Part shown: positions 1 through 7,877 of the stretch, piece by piece
Layout of the letters: every line of letters starts with the position of its first letter
Position numbering within the stretch: position 1 is the first letter of the stretch
Assembly: GCF_001570545.1 (NCBI RefSeq)
Contig: NZ_BBXD01000008.1
Span: 846,722 to 910,721 of the forward strand
Direction of reading: 5' to 3'
DNA: 64,000 nucleotides
Source of the DNA: Herbidospora mongoliensis
Lineage (GTDB): Bacteria > Actinomycetota > Actinomycetes > Streptosporangiales > Streptosporangiaceae
Position numbers and translations under genes: made by a program
Notes under the pieces: generated by a model
Told to the model about the DNA's origin: nothing
The model's database searches: none
Seen by the model: the letters and a program-made list of their open reading frames with translations, nothing else

Positions 1-49
1 GCTCACCACCGGCCGTTACGCCGGCCCCGACTACTTCACCCTGGACTGA
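1..49 (+). CDS. deoC: 3' end of deoxyribose-phosphate aldolase (partial)
   Basis: Only the last 15 codons are present, in the frame starting at base 2, ending with TGA at 47-49. The encoded tail (LTTGRYAGPDYFTLD) resembles the C-terminus that I associate with actinobacterial DeoC, and a deoC followed by two aldehyde dehydrogenase genes is a familiar actinomycete order. DeoC cleaves 2-deoxyribose-5-phosphate to glyceraldehyde-3-phosphate and acetaldehyde, which would explain the aldehyde dehydrogenase one base downstream. The identification rests on a short tail plus context. Confidence 0.6.
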   Translation, partial: LTTGRYAGPDYFTLD

Positions 50-50
50 G

Positions 51-1478
51 ATGATCTTCGAGTACGCACCGGCGCCCGAGTCGCGCGATGTCGTCGACAT
101 CAAACCGTCGTACGGGCTGTTCATCAATGGCGAGTTCGTGGACGGGTCGGGGACCCCCTTCAAGACCATCAACCCCGCCTCCGAGGAGACGCTGGCCGAG
201 ATCGCGACCGCGACCGAGGCCGACGTCGACCGGGCCGTGCAGGCCGCCCGGAAGGCCTTCGGCGTCTGGTCGTCGCTGCCCGGCTCCGAGCGGGCCAAGT
301 ATCTGTTCCGGATCGCCCGCATCATCCAGGAGCGGGCCCGCGAACTGGCCGTGCTCGAGTCGATCGACAACGGCAAGCCGATCCGCGAGTCGCGCGACGT
401 CGACCTGCCCCTGGTCGCCGCCCACTTCTTCTACTACGCCGGATGGGCCGACAAGCTCGAATACGCCGGTTACGGCACCACCCCGCTCGGGGTGGCCGGG
501 CAGGTCATCCCGTGGAACTTCCCGCTGCTGATGCTGGCCTGGAAGATCGCGCCCGCGCTGGCCTGCGGCAACACCGTCGTGCTGAAGCCCGCCGAGACCA
601 CCCCGCTGACCGCGCTGCTGTTCGCCGAGATCTGCCAGCAGGCCGACCTGCCGCCGGGCGTGGTCAACATCGTGACAGGTGCGGGCGAGACCGGCGCGGC
701 CGTCGTCGGCCACCCCGAGGTCGACAAGGTCGCCTTCACCGGGTCGACCGAGGTCGGACGGCTGATCGCGAAGTCGGTCGCCGGCACGAACAAGAAGGTG
801 ACCCTCGAACTCGGCGGCAAGGCCGCCAACATCGTCTTCGACGACGCGGCCCTCGACCAGGCCGTCGAGGGCATCGTGACCGGCATCTTCTTCAACCAGG
901 GGCACGTCTGCTGTGCCGGGTCCCGGCTGCTGGTCCAGGAATCGATCGCCGAGGAGCTGATGTCGTCTCTGAAGCGGCGGCTGTCCACGCTGCGGCTCGG
1001 CGACCCGCTCGACAAGAACACCGACATCGGCGCGATCAACTCGGCCGCCCAGCTGGCCAAGATCCGCGAGCTGTCCTCGGCTGGGGAGAGCGAGGGGGCC
1101 GAGCGCTGGTCGCCCGCCTGCGCGCTGCCCGACAAGGGTTTCTGGTTCCCGCCGACCGTGTTCACCGGGGTGTCCCAGTCACACCGGATCGCGCGCGAGG
1201 AGATCTTCGGCCCGGTCCTGTCGGTCCTCACCTTCCGCACTCCGGCCGAGGCCGTCGAGAAGGCCAACAACACGCCCTACGGGCTGTCGGCCGGTGTCTG
1301 GACGGAGAAGGCCTCCCGGATGCTGTGGATGGCGTCCAAGCTGCGGGCCGGGGTCGTCTGGTCCAACACGTTCAACAAGTTCGATCCCACCTCGCCGTTC
1401 GGTGGGTTCAAGGAGTCCGGGTACGGGCGTGAGGGCGGTCGCCACGGGCTCGAGGCGTACCTGAAGGAGATCTCGTGA
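51..1478 (+). CDS. Aldehyde dehydrogenase (NAD(P)+-dependent), full length
   Basis: 475 residues, the usual length for the ALDH superfamily. Visible family motifs are the Rossmann segment with IPWNFPLLM, the cofactor loop FTGSTEVGR, the catalytic glutamate motif LELGGK near residue 254, and the nucleophile motif GHVCCAGSR with Cys287/288. It would oxidise an aldehyde to the acid in the cytosol; placed one base after the deoC stop, acetaldehyde from deoxyribose breakdown is a plausible substrate (inference). The gene is coupled to the next one through a GTGA overlap, so both are probably made from one transcript. The start ATG at 51 was kept because it abuts the upstream stop. Confidence 0.9.
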   Translation: MIFEYAPAPESRDVVDIKPSYGLFINGEFVDGSGTPFKTINPASEETLAEIATATEADVDRAVQAARKAFGVWSSLPGSERAKYLFRIARIIQERARELAVLESIDNGKPIRESRDVDLPLVAAHFFYYAGWADKLEYAGYGTTPLGVAGQVIPWNFPLLMLAWKIAPALACGNTVVLKPAETTPLTALLFAEICQQADLPPGVVNIVTGAGETGAAVVGHPEVDKVAFTGSTEVGRLIAKSVAGTNKKVTLELGGKAANIVFDDAALDQAVEGIVTGIFFNQGHVCCAGSRLLVQESIAEELMSSLKRRLSTLRLGDPLDKNTDIGAINSAAQLAKIRELSSAGESEGAERWSPACALPDKGFWFPPTVFTGVSQSHRIAREEIFGPVLSVLTFRTPAEAVEKANNTPYGLSAGVWTEKASRMLWMASKLRAGVVWSNTFNKFDPTSPFGGFKESGYGREGGRHGLEAYLKEIS

Positions 1479-2338
1479 GCGAGCGGCTGTCGGTGCGGAA
1501 GACGTACAAGCTGTACATCGGCGGTGCGTTCCCTCGGTCGGAGAGCGGGAGGTCCTACGCCGTGACCGGTGCCAAGGGCGAGTTCCTGGCCAACGCGTCC
1601 AAGGCGTCCCGCAAGGACCTCCGGGAGGCCGTCGTCGCCGCTCGGAAGGCCTTCCCGGGGTGGTCTTCGGCCACCGCCTACAACCGGGGGCAGATCCTCT
1701 ACCGGATCGCCGAGATGCTGGAGGGGCGGCGGGCGCAGTTCGTGTCCGAGGTCGCCGAGGCCGACGGGGTGTCCGGGAAGAAGGCCGGCGAGCTCGTCGA
1801 CGCGGCCGTCGACCGGCTGGTCTGGTACGCCGGGTGGTCCGACAAGATCACGTCGCTGCGGGGGTCGTCGAATCCTGTCTCCGGGCCCTATTTCAACCTG
1901 TCGACGCCTGAGCCGACCGGGGTGGTCGGGATCGTGGCTCCGCCGATGGGTCCGCTGTTCGGGCTCGTCTCGGTGATCGCACCGGTGATCGTGACGGGGA
2001 ACACCTGCGTGGTGATCGCCTCCGAGCGGGCGCCGCTGCCGTCGATCACGCTGGCCGAGGTGCTGGCCACCTCCGACCTGCCGGGTGGGGTGGTGAACAT
2101 CCTGACGGGGTCCGCCGCCGAGATGGCGCCCTGGATGGCGGGGCACATGGACGTCAACGGGCTCGATCTCACCGGGGCGGACGCGGAGCTGGCGCAGAAG
2201 TGCGAGGAGCTGGCGGCGGAGAACCTGAAGCGGGTGCTGCGGCCTAATGGGAAGACGGATTGGGCGGCGAACCCGGGAACGGGGCGGATGACGGCGTTCC
2301 TGGAGACCAAGACGGTCTGGCACCCGATCGGGATCTGA
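1475..2338 (+). CDS. Aldehyde dehydrogenase family protein lacking the catalytic half
   Basis: 287 residues with clear ALDH N-terminal sequence (YIGGAFPRSESGR, AVVAARKAFPGW, TGVVGIVAPPMGPLFG, GNTCVVIASE, DLPGGVVNILTG), but the frame ends about where the Cys-containing catalytic domain should begin. No GQxC nucleophile motif, LELGGK glutamate or C-terminal oligomerisation strand is present. The GTG start overlaps the stop of the full-length ALDH (GTGA), suggesting coupled translation. There is no in-frame damage and the reading frame ends cleanly, so this looks like a stable short form and may act as a partner subunit or be enzymatically inactive. I believe similar short partners occur beside deoC in other actinomycetes, but this was not checked. 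Confidence 0.75.
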   Translation: MSERLSVRKTYKLYIGGAFPRSESGRSYAVTGAKGEFLANASKASRKDLREAVVAARKAFPGWSSATAYNRGQILYRIAEMLEGRRAQFVSEVAEADGVSGKKAGELVDAAVDRLVWYAGWSDKITSLRGSSNPVSGPYFNLSTPEPTGVVGIVAPPMGPLFGLVSVIAPVIVTGNTCVVIASERAPLPSITLAEVLATSDLPGGVVNILTGSAAEMAPWMAGHMDVNGLDLTGADAELAQKCEELAAENLKRVLRPNGKTDWAANPGTGRMTAFLETKTVWHPIGI

Positions 2339-2342
2339 ACGG

Positions 2343-2876
2343 CTAGAAGAGGCCGTGCCGCCTGGCGAACACTCCGAAGGCCGAGCCCGAACACGGCTGG
2401 CGCATTCCTGTGGCGATCAACGCGTCGAGGATGTTGTCGGCCGAGACTTCGGTCAGTTTGCCTTGGCGGCACGCCCGACCGAGCAGCCAGAGGGTTCCGT
2501 GAACCTCAAGGCCATACGCGCCGGCCACGGTTCTCGCCTCCCGGTCGTCGGTGATGGCGATTCCGGCTTCGAGTTCTGCTGCGGTGAACACACTGGCTTC
2601 CCCGCGGTCTCGTCGTGCGGAGCCGATTCTCCGCATCCAGGTGGCGAGCCCGAGAATCTCCCGCATGGATGACAGATCCGATACGCCGAGCCATTCGGCG
2701 TCAAGCGCGTGCTGTACTTCCGGATTCGTGGGCAGTGCCTTTCGGATTTCGTCGCGCACGATGTGGGTCGTCAGACACGTTTCTCCGGCGAGCAGATCGC
2801 TCAGCACATCGAATCGTTCGGCCAGACAGAAGTGAGTGAGGCACATGGTGTCGAAGACCAGGGGGCGACCGCTCAC
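2343..2876 (-). CDS. PIN-domain ribonuclease, probable toxin
   Basis: 177 residues. Acidic residues fit a PIN (VapC-like) active site: Asp9 in LVFDTMCL, Glu43 in HIVRDEI, Glu93 in RGEASV and Asp110/Asp111 in AITDDREA. PIN proteins are Mg2+-dependent RNases. The start overlaps by 4 nt with the stop of the upstream HTH-ImmA/IrrE gene, so the two form a coupled operon in antitoxin/regulator-first order. It is somewhat longer than classic VapC proteins (about 130 residues), resembling larger PIN proteins that travel with Xre-ImmA partners. Toxicity is inferred from family and arrangement. Confidence 0.75.
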   Translation of the reverse strand: MSGRPLVFDTMCLTHFCLAERFDVLSDLLAGETCLTTHIVRDEIRKALPTNPEVQHALDAEWLGVSDLSSMREILGLATWMRRIGSARRDRGEASVFTAAELEAGIAITDDREARTVAGAYGLEVHGTLWLLGRACRQGKLTEVSADNILDALIATGMRQPCSGSAFGVFARRHGLF

Positions 2877-3961
2877 AGAACGGAATCTCCGTCGTCTCTG
2901 AGAGGCAGATCTTCTTCTGTCAGATGTCCCCGCATCATCTCTACGGCACGTGATGCCGTAACCAGTTGTCGCCGATATGCCTCCAGCACGGCATGGGCGT
3001 AACGAGGTGAAACCCGGATCGACTCCAGGTCCGGCTGTGGAGCCCAGCCGACGGCCTCAAGAAGTTCAGCACGCGTGGGGGTGCGCCTCCGGAGATTCGT
3101 CACTTGCTCTCTGTCGAGGAAACCCGCCTCCGTCGCCTGGCGAATGACAAGCGACCATGAGGCTCGATAGTGGGCTGCGACCTTCATCAGTCCTTCGCGG
3201 ATCGAATCTCGGCTCATACCCTCATACGCCGCGATCGGCACCAGAAGCTCTGCGGCGAAGGCGTCGATGACTGTTTCCCGGTCGCTGCGGGACGCGCTGA
3301 TACCGATGTCGGAGGAGTACTCATCGCCGATGATCAGATGGCCCAACTCGTGTGCGGCGGTGGCACGTCGGCGGCCAGGGTCGCCCTGCCGGCTGACCAC
3401 CGCGGCGGCAACGTCGCCTTCGATCATCGACGCGCCGTCACCTGGAAGATCAACAACTGCGATGAGTTGCCCCATTTCCTCGCATACGGCGATGAGGGAC
3501 TCGATAGGGCGCGCATTGAGTCCAAGCCGCTGCCTGACCCACCTCGCCGCTTCGCGGGCGTCTGAAGTTCTTTGGATGGGACTCGAATAATCGACAACCG
3601 GCGGAGGTGACAGCACTCCCAGATCGATGAGTTGCCGGATGTCCGCCGCCCAGGCGGTGAGTGCCACCTGCAGTCTGAAGGCGTTCCTGCCCGCGTCGGT
3701 CGCTGTGTCCTCGGTCAACTGGACTCGGCGAGATATGACCGCTGGCGGGGTGCTAACAAGGAAATCCAGCGGAATGTCCAGAACGTCAGACAGTCGCAAC
3801 AGCTCCAGTGCGTCGACGCGCCGAACGCCTATTTCGATCTTGGCGATCATCGTCCGGTCGAGACTGAGGGCCCGTGCCAGATCTTCCTGTGAGAGGCCGG
3901 CGGCGACACGACATTCGCGCACACGTTCGCCGACGTCCGCCCACTGCTCCGGGTCTTTCAT
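2873..3961 (-). CDS. XRE-type HTH fused to ImmA/IrrE metallopeptidase
   Basis: 362 residues from the ATG at 3961. Residues 10-70 form an XRE helix-turn-helix (AAGLSQEDLARALSLDRTMIAKIE). The second half is an ImmA/IrrE (M78) domain with zinc motif HELGH at 204-208 and a likely third ligand at Glu238 (FAAELLVP). Such proteins act as DNA-binding regulators, some cleaving a repressor or antitoxin. Here it precedes and overlaps a PIN RNase gene, so it is probably the antitoxin/regulator. An ATG further upstream (3988) would add nine residues but would put the 15-bp palindrome inside the coding region, and longer extensions overlap the amidase gene; 3961 is preferred. Confidence 0.8.
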   Translation of the reverse strand: MKDPEQWADVGERVRECRVAAGLSQEDLARALSLDRTMIAKIEIGVRRVDALELLRLSDVLDIPLDFLVSTPPAVISRRVQLTEDTATDAGRNAFRLQVALTAWAADIRQLIDLGVLSPPPVVDYSSPIQRTSDAREAARWVRQRLGLNARPIESLIAVCEEMGQLIAVVDLPGDGASMIEGDVAAAVVSRQGDPGRRRATAAHELGHLIIGDEYSSDIGISASRSDRETVIDAFAAELLVPIAAYEGMSRDSIREGLMKVAAHYRASWSLVIRQATEAGFLDREQVTNLRRRTPTRAELLEAVGWAPQPDLESIRVSPRYAHAVLEAYRRQLVTASRAVEMMRGHLTEEDLPLRDDGDSVL

Positions 3962-3962
3962 G

Positions 3963-3977
3963 GTGCGATAATCGCAC
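3963..3977. promoter_or_regulatory. Palindromic operator candidate of the PIN/ImmA operon
   Basis: GTGCGAT-A-ATCGCAC is a perfect 7+1+7 inverted repeat ending 1 nt before the ATG of the HTH-ImmA/IrrE gene on the minus strand. XRE antitoxins commonly repress their own promoter, so this is a natural autoregulatory site. Farther upstream, TTGACA at 4004-4009 (minus strand) could be a -35, and TTTGAC-cgct-GTCAAA at 4036-4051 is a second inverted repeat. Confidence 0.5.
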
Positions 3978-4046
3978 GCGTTCTGCATAGCGGCTACCTG
4001 CTGTGTCAAACGAGTAGCCGTCAATCGTTCAACGCTTTGACCGCTG

Positions 4047-5381
4047 TCAAATGAGCGACGCGTGTCGAGCCCATGGCCGGGCGCGCTCCAGGTAGCCCGC
4101 CAGGCTGAGCAGCATGCCTTCGCCATCCGGTGGGGCGATCAACTGGATGCCGATCGGCAGGCCTGAGCTGTGGCGGCCGAACGGCAGGGTCATCGCGGGC
4201 CAGCCCGCCATGTTCCACGCCCCCGTCAGCGGCGCGTAGGTGATGTTGGTGTAGGCGTTGCGGGCCATGCCCTTCGACGCCCAGCCGTCCGGGGAGGGCG
4301 GCAGGTGGGCGATGGTCGGGGTGATGAGCACGTCGGCGTCGCCGAACCAGAGGTCGGCGCCGTTGGCCCGCCAGTCGTCGCGGCCCCGGGTACCGTCTCG
4401 CCGGATCTTCTGGAGCAGCCGTCCGGTGCGGGCCATCGAGCGGGTTCGTCCTTCGAGTCTGCGCTGGTCGAGGTCGCCTGCGTCGGCGGCGGCGCAGGAG
4501 TACCAGGCGGCGATGGTCGACCAGCCGAGCGACATCGGGAACCTGCGGCCGTGGTCGACGACCGTGTGGCCCGCTTCGCGCAGCGTCGCGCCGGCCGCTC
4601 GGACGGCCTCCTGGAACTCCGCGTCCACCGAGAAGCCTGGCGGGAGCGGGTTGGGGGCGACGGCGATGCGGAGGTCTTCGGCCTCGGGGAGGATCGGCGT
4701 TCCCGTCATCACGGTCAGGGCCAGGATCGTGTCGTTGACGCTGGTGGACAGGGGGCCGTTCTCGGCCATCGCGAACCAGTCGTGCGGCGGGGGCTCCAGC
4801 ATGCCGTGGCCGGGTTTGAGGGCGACCACGCCGCAGCACGCCGCCGGGATCCGTAACGACCCGAGCCCGTCGTTCCCCAACGCCAGGGGGACCATTCCGG
4901 AGGCCACCGCTGCCGCGCTGCCGCCCGAGGATCCGCCTGCCGTCCGGTCGGGGTTCCAGGGGTTGCGGGTCTCGGAGAAGGCGTACAGACAGAGTTCGGG
5001 GACCTTCGTCAGGCCGATCACGATCGCGCCCGCCGCGCGGAGCCGGGCGACCACGGGGTGGTCCGTCAGGGCGGCGGAAGCCGGAGAAGCCAGGGAGCCG
5101 TTGGTGGCGGTATGTCCTGCCACGGCCACGTTGTCCTTGATCGCCACGGGCACTCCCGCCAGCGGCAGGTCGGGGCGGTGTCCCAATGCCTTCGCCTCGG
5201 CCATCGCCGAGTCGGCCAGGACCGTCCTGAAGGCTCCGATGGCCCCGTCACGTGCGGCGACGGCTTCCAGGTGGTCGGCCACGACCTGCTCCGCTGTCGC
5301 CTCGCCGGCGCGCACGGCGTCGGCTATCTCCACGGCGGTACGTCCGGCCCACGACATGTCCAGAGTCTGGACCGGACACAC
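4047..5381 (-). CDS. Amidase signature family hydrolase
   Basis: 444 residues with the Ser-cisSer-Lys signature: the lysine in VAIKDNVAV, the Gly/Ser-rich stretch TAGGSSGGSAAAVASGMVPLALG, then the nucleophile region NDGLGSLRIPAA. The family hydrolyses amides to acid plus ammonia. No GatB or GatC neighbours, so it is not the tRNA amidotransferase subunit; the true substrate is unknown. The ATG at 5357 (MSWAGRTAVEIADAV) is an alternative start eight codons in. It ends just downstream of the PIN/ImmA control region and is read in the same direction, with its own spacing. Confidence 0.85.
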   Translation of the reverse strand: MCPVQTLDMSWAGRTAVEIADAVRAGEATAEQVVADHLEAVAARDGAIGAFRTVLADSAMAEAKALGHRPDLPLAGVPVAIKDNVAVAGHTATNGSLASPASAALTDHPVVARLRAAGAIVIGLTKVPELCLYAFSETRNPWNPDRTAGGSSGGSAAAVASGMVPLALGNDGLGSLRIPAACCGVVALKPGHGMLEPPPHDWFAMAENGPLSTSVNDTILALTVMTGTPILPEAEDLRIAVAPNPLPPGFSVDAEFQEAVRAAGATLREAGHTVVDHGRRFPMSLGWSTIAAWYSCAAADAGDLDQRRLEGRTRSMARTGRLLQKIRRDGTRGRDDWRANGADLWFGDADVLITPTIAHLPPSPDGWASKGMARNAYTNITYAPLTGAWNMAGWPAMTLPFGRHSSGLPIGIQLIAPPDGEGMLLSLAGYLERARPWARHASLI

Positions 5382-5414
5382 CTGCCATTTGAAGGCTCGT
5401 AACCAAGACGATGC

Positions 5415-5597
5415 CTAGTCGGACCTTTTCGGCGCCCGTCCCGCCTGAGCCAGCGCCATTCTCAGCGCGAATTCGATCTGCGCGTTGACGCTGCGGAGGT
5501 CGTCGGCCGCCCACTTGGCCAGAGCTTCGTGGACGGCCGGATCGAGCCGCAGCAGGAGCTTCTTGGGCTCCTTTTTGGCGGGACGTTCGTCAGGCAT
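5415..5597 (-). CDS. Small ribbon-helix-helix-like DNA-binding protein
   Basis: 60 residues from the ATG at 5597: a basic N-terminus ([45 protein letters not shown]) in which [17 protein letters not shown] followed by [12 protein letters not shown] fits an Arc/CopG ribbon-helix-helix fold of the HicB-tail type. Its start overlaps the 3' end of the SPFH gene by 8 nt, so both are read from one mRNA. It could be the autoregulator binding the 26-bp palindrome in front of the SPFH gene (inference). Confidence 0.65.
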   Translation of the reverse strand: MPDERPAKKEPKKLLLRLDPAVHEALAKWAADDLRSVNAQIEFALRMALAQAGRAPKRSD

Positions 5598-6441
5598 ACA
5601 GGCTGCCGGCGTTGACCACCGGCTGGACCGCCCGATCGCCGCACAGCACGACCAGGAGGTTGGAGACCATCGCGGCGCGGCGTTCCTCGTCGAGTTCGAC
5701 GACGTTCTCCTCGCTGAGACGGTCGAGGGCGAGCTGGACCATGCCGACCGCGCCTTCGACGATCTGCCGCCTCGCGGCGACGACCTGGGCGGCCTGCTGG
5801 CGGACCAGCATGGCCTGGGCGATCTCGGGGGCGTAGGCCAGGTGGGTGATGCGGGCCTCCAGCAGCTCGATGCCGGCCAGTTCGGTGCGCTCGCGGAGTT
5901 CGGTGGTGAGCTCCTCGGCGACCGTCGCGCCGTCACGGAGGCTGGTGCGCTCCTCGACGTGGGAGTCGTAGGGATGCGTCGTCGCCAGGTGCCGCACGGC
6001 GGCCTCCGACTGGATGGCGACGAAGTTCTCGTAGTCGTCCACCGAGAACGACGCCTTGGCGGTGTCGACGACCCGGTAGACGACGACGGCGCCGATCTCG
6101 ACGGGGTTGCCGTCGGCGTCGTTGACCTTGAGCTTGGCGGTCTCGAAGTTCCGAACCCGGAGGCTGATGCGGTTCTTGTCGGTGAACGGGACCGTCCAGG
6201 TGAAGCCGGCGGCCTTGACGGTGCCGATGTAGCGGCCGAAGAACTGCACGACTTTGGCCTCGTTGGGGTTCACGATCGCGAAGCCGGACGCCGCCAGGCC
6301 CACGATCACCACCGCCACGACCAGGCTCACGATGAAGAACGCCTCGTCCCGGGTCAGGCCGAACAGCACCAGCGCCGCCGTGACGACGATCAGCGCGAGC
6401 AGGATGACGAACCCGTTCATCCTGAAGGCCTCTCGTTCCAT
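5590..6441 (-). CDS. SPFH/Band 7 (stomatin-like) membrane protein
   Basis: 283 residues. Two N-terminal transmembrane segments ([19 protein letters not shown] and [19 protein letters not shown]) precede a Band 7 domain ([33 protein letters not shown]). The C-terminal part has an Ala/Glu/Arg-rich helix typical of oligomerising SPFH proteins. These scaffold membrane microdomains and often partner with proteases. The start at 6441 is chosen because AGGAGA lies 6 nt upstream; the in-frame extension to 6486 would overlap the operator and the stop of the upstream 97-residue gene. Confidence 0.88.
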   Translation of the reverse strand: MEREAFRMNGFVILLALIVVTAALVLFGLTRDEAFFIVSLVVAVVIVGLAASGFAIVNPNEAKVVQFFGRYIGTVKAAGFTWTVPFTDKNRISLRVRNFETAKLKVNDADGNPVEIGAVVVYRVVDTAKASFSVDDYENFVAIQSEAAVRHLATTHPYDSHVEERTSLRDGATVAEELTTELRERTELAGIELLEARITHLAYAPEIAQAMLVRQQAAQVVAARRQIVEGAVGMVQLALDRLSEENVVELDEERRAAMVSNLLVVLCGDRAVQPVVNAGSLYA

Positions 6442-6455
6442 GCGCTTTCTCCTGA

Positions 6456-6481
6456 CTATCGAAGTGATATCACTAAGATAG
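6456..6481. promoter_or_regulatory. 26-bp palindromic operator upstream of the SPFH gene
   Basis: CTATC-ga-AGTGATATCACT-aa-GATAG: a perfect 12-bp core palindrome (6463-6474) flanked symmetrically by CTATC/GATAG arms, with only the two dinucleotides between core and arms unpaired. It lies 14 nt upstream of the SPFH start codon and covers the stop codon of the 97-residue gene. The dyad geometry fits a dimeric or tetrameric repressor; the linked ribbon-helix-helix-like protein is a candidate binder. Confidence 0.55.
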
Positions 6482-6766
6482 CTCATCAGTATCGTCCAGG
6501 GTCAAGAGTTCGGCCACGACCACTCTGTAGTGGTATTTCTCGGTCGCCCCTTTGATCGTGGTCAGGTACTCGTCGTCGCTGATGCGGTAGACGCTGCGGC
6601 TTCCCAGGTTCATCGGGTGATGCGGGACGTGCCGCACCGCGAGCTCGTACGCGATCGATCTGGCCTCCGGTCGCTCACCCTTGACCTGGTAGATGTCGGA
6701 GATGCGCCACTCCTTGTTGCGGGGGCCGCCGACGTTCTCCTCGATGAGGACTCTCCACTGGCTCAT
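6473..6766 (-). CDS. Conserved-looking hypothetical protein
   Basis: 97 residues, soluble, no signal or membrane segment: an acidic/aromatic mix (SQWRVLIEENVGGPRNKEWRISDIYQV ... HHPMNLGSRSVYRISDDEYLTTIKG ... YHYRVVVAELL). I do not recognise the family. Codon use matches its neighbours and it is bounded by a terminator upstream, so it is probably the first gene of a unit leading into the SPFH operon, although the operator between them suggests the latter has its own promoter. Confidence 0.6.
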   Translation of the reverse strand: MSQWRVLIEENVGGPRNKEWRISDIYQVKGERPEARSIAYELAVRHVPHHPMNLGSRSVYRISDDEYLTTIKGATEKYHYRVVVAELLTLDDTDELS

Positions 6767-6780
6767 AGCTCGCGATCATG

Positions 6781-6813
6781 CCAAAACGCGCCCTCCCTGA
6801 GGGGAGGGCGCGT
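6781..6813 (-). terminator. Intrinsic terminator of the secreted LppX-like gene
   Basis: A perfect 12-bp stem (6786-6797 with 6802-6813, ACGCGCCCTCCC arms) around a 4-nt loop is followed on the minus strand by TTTTGG. It stands 17 nt past the stop of the gene at 6830-7741 and separates it from the next minus-strand gene. Confidence 0.85.
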
Positions 6814-6829
6814 CTAGTTGGCTACCGGG

Positions 6830-7741
6830 CTACTCGCCCAGAAGGTTCTTCAGGGTCTGCGGGTCGACCTCCTTGACCTGGCCGGCCGGCGGCGTCTGCA
6901 CGGTGACCGGCTTGTTGTAGTCCTTGACCGTCAGGTTCAGGTTGAACGGCTGGCCGCCTTCCGCGTTGCGGAACTGCTGCCGCTTGACCATGCCCGTGGA
7001 GTCGACCCAGGTGTCCACCCGGAGCGTCTTGGGCATGTTGGCGGGCGACGGCGACGGGATGGGCAGACCGGCGGCCTGCGCAGCCTCCTGCGTGTCGAGG
7101 GTGGAGCTGTAGTGGGTGACGGTCTGGCCGCCGACCTGCTCCTGCCCCTCGTTCTCGATGTCCTTGTACGCGCTCGAAATCTGCTTGATCGTCGCCGGGT
7201 CCTGGAGGCGGCCACTGGTGACCAGATCGGAGATCATCTTGCCGCGCTCGCCGGGCAGGTTGTTCAGCGGAACCTGCCACCACGTGTTGCCCTGGTTCGG
7301 GATCAGGCCGTCGCCGTTCACGTAGGCGGTGTCACCGCTGACGATGACCTGGGGCTGCGCGGAGTTGGGCTTGCCGTTGAGTGTGAGGGTGCTGACCTTG
7401 GCGGTCAGTACATTGGGCTTGTTCTGGCGGGCCCACGTGCCGCGCGCGTCGATTTTGCCGTTGGCGCTGAGGTGCATCGTGCCCGACGCGGTGTTGGCCT
7501 CGGCGCTCTTGGTCAGGGCGTCCTTAAGGGCCGCCGACGCTTCGGCGGTCGTCGTGGGGCTGGCAGAGGGGTTTTCCGAGCCCGAAGGGCTCTCAGTCGG
7601 CTCGGGACTCACCGCGGGTGCGGATGAGGGGACGTCCGGCACTGGTGTTGCCCATGCCGCCGTCGTCCCGACCCAGGCAGCGGCCGAGACCACTGCCGAG
7701 GCCGTGCCGAGAGCGGCGAGCCGAAGACGAGCGTGTCGCAT
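6830..7741 (-). CDS. Secreted LppX/LprG-like protein without lipobox
   Basis: 303 residues from the ATG at 7741, which has GGGGGA 4 nt upstream (an extended frame to 7792 has no such site). A signal peptide (RHARLRLAALGTASAVVSAAAWVGTTAAWA) is followed by a Pro/Ser/Thr-rich linker, then a region resembling LppX/LprAFG proteins (SGTMHLSANGKI, WWQVPLNN, TVTHYSSTLDTQEAAQAAG, VDTWVDSTGMVKRQQF). Mycobacterial relatives are lipoproteins that bind or carry lipids at the cell surface. Here there is no cysteine for lipid attachment, so it is probably released or wall-associated. Substrate unknown. Confidence 0.75.
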   Translation of the reverse strand: MRHARLRLAALGTASAVVSAAAWVGTTAAWATPVPDVPSSAPAVSPEPTESPSGSENPSASPTTTAEASAALKDALTKSAEANTASGTMHLSANGKIDARGTWARQNKPNVLTAKVSTLTLNGKPNSAQPQVIVSGDTAYVNGDGLIPNQGNTWWQVPLNNLPGERGKMISDLVTSGRLQDPATIKQISSAYKDIENEGQEQVGGQTVTHYSSTLDTQEAAQAAGLPIPSPSPANMPKTLRVDTWVDSTGMVKRQQFRNAEGGQPFNLNLTVKDYNKPVTVQTPPAGQVKEVDPQTLKNLLGE

Positions 7742-7877
7742 GTGTCCCCCTGGTATGCGATTTGTGCTGTCCCCAGCACCGTAAGTGCACAAATGGGGTG
7801 AAAAGTAGTGGAATGTCCTTTAGGGGAATAACGCGGATGATCGCTTGACCGATGAGTGCCGGATCTTGACTGATCGT

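Noticed and set aside
6442..6486. Fifteen-codon N-terminal extension of the SPFH protein
   Set aside because: It would include the 26-bp operator in the coding sequence, and the AGGAGA site favours the ATG at 6441.
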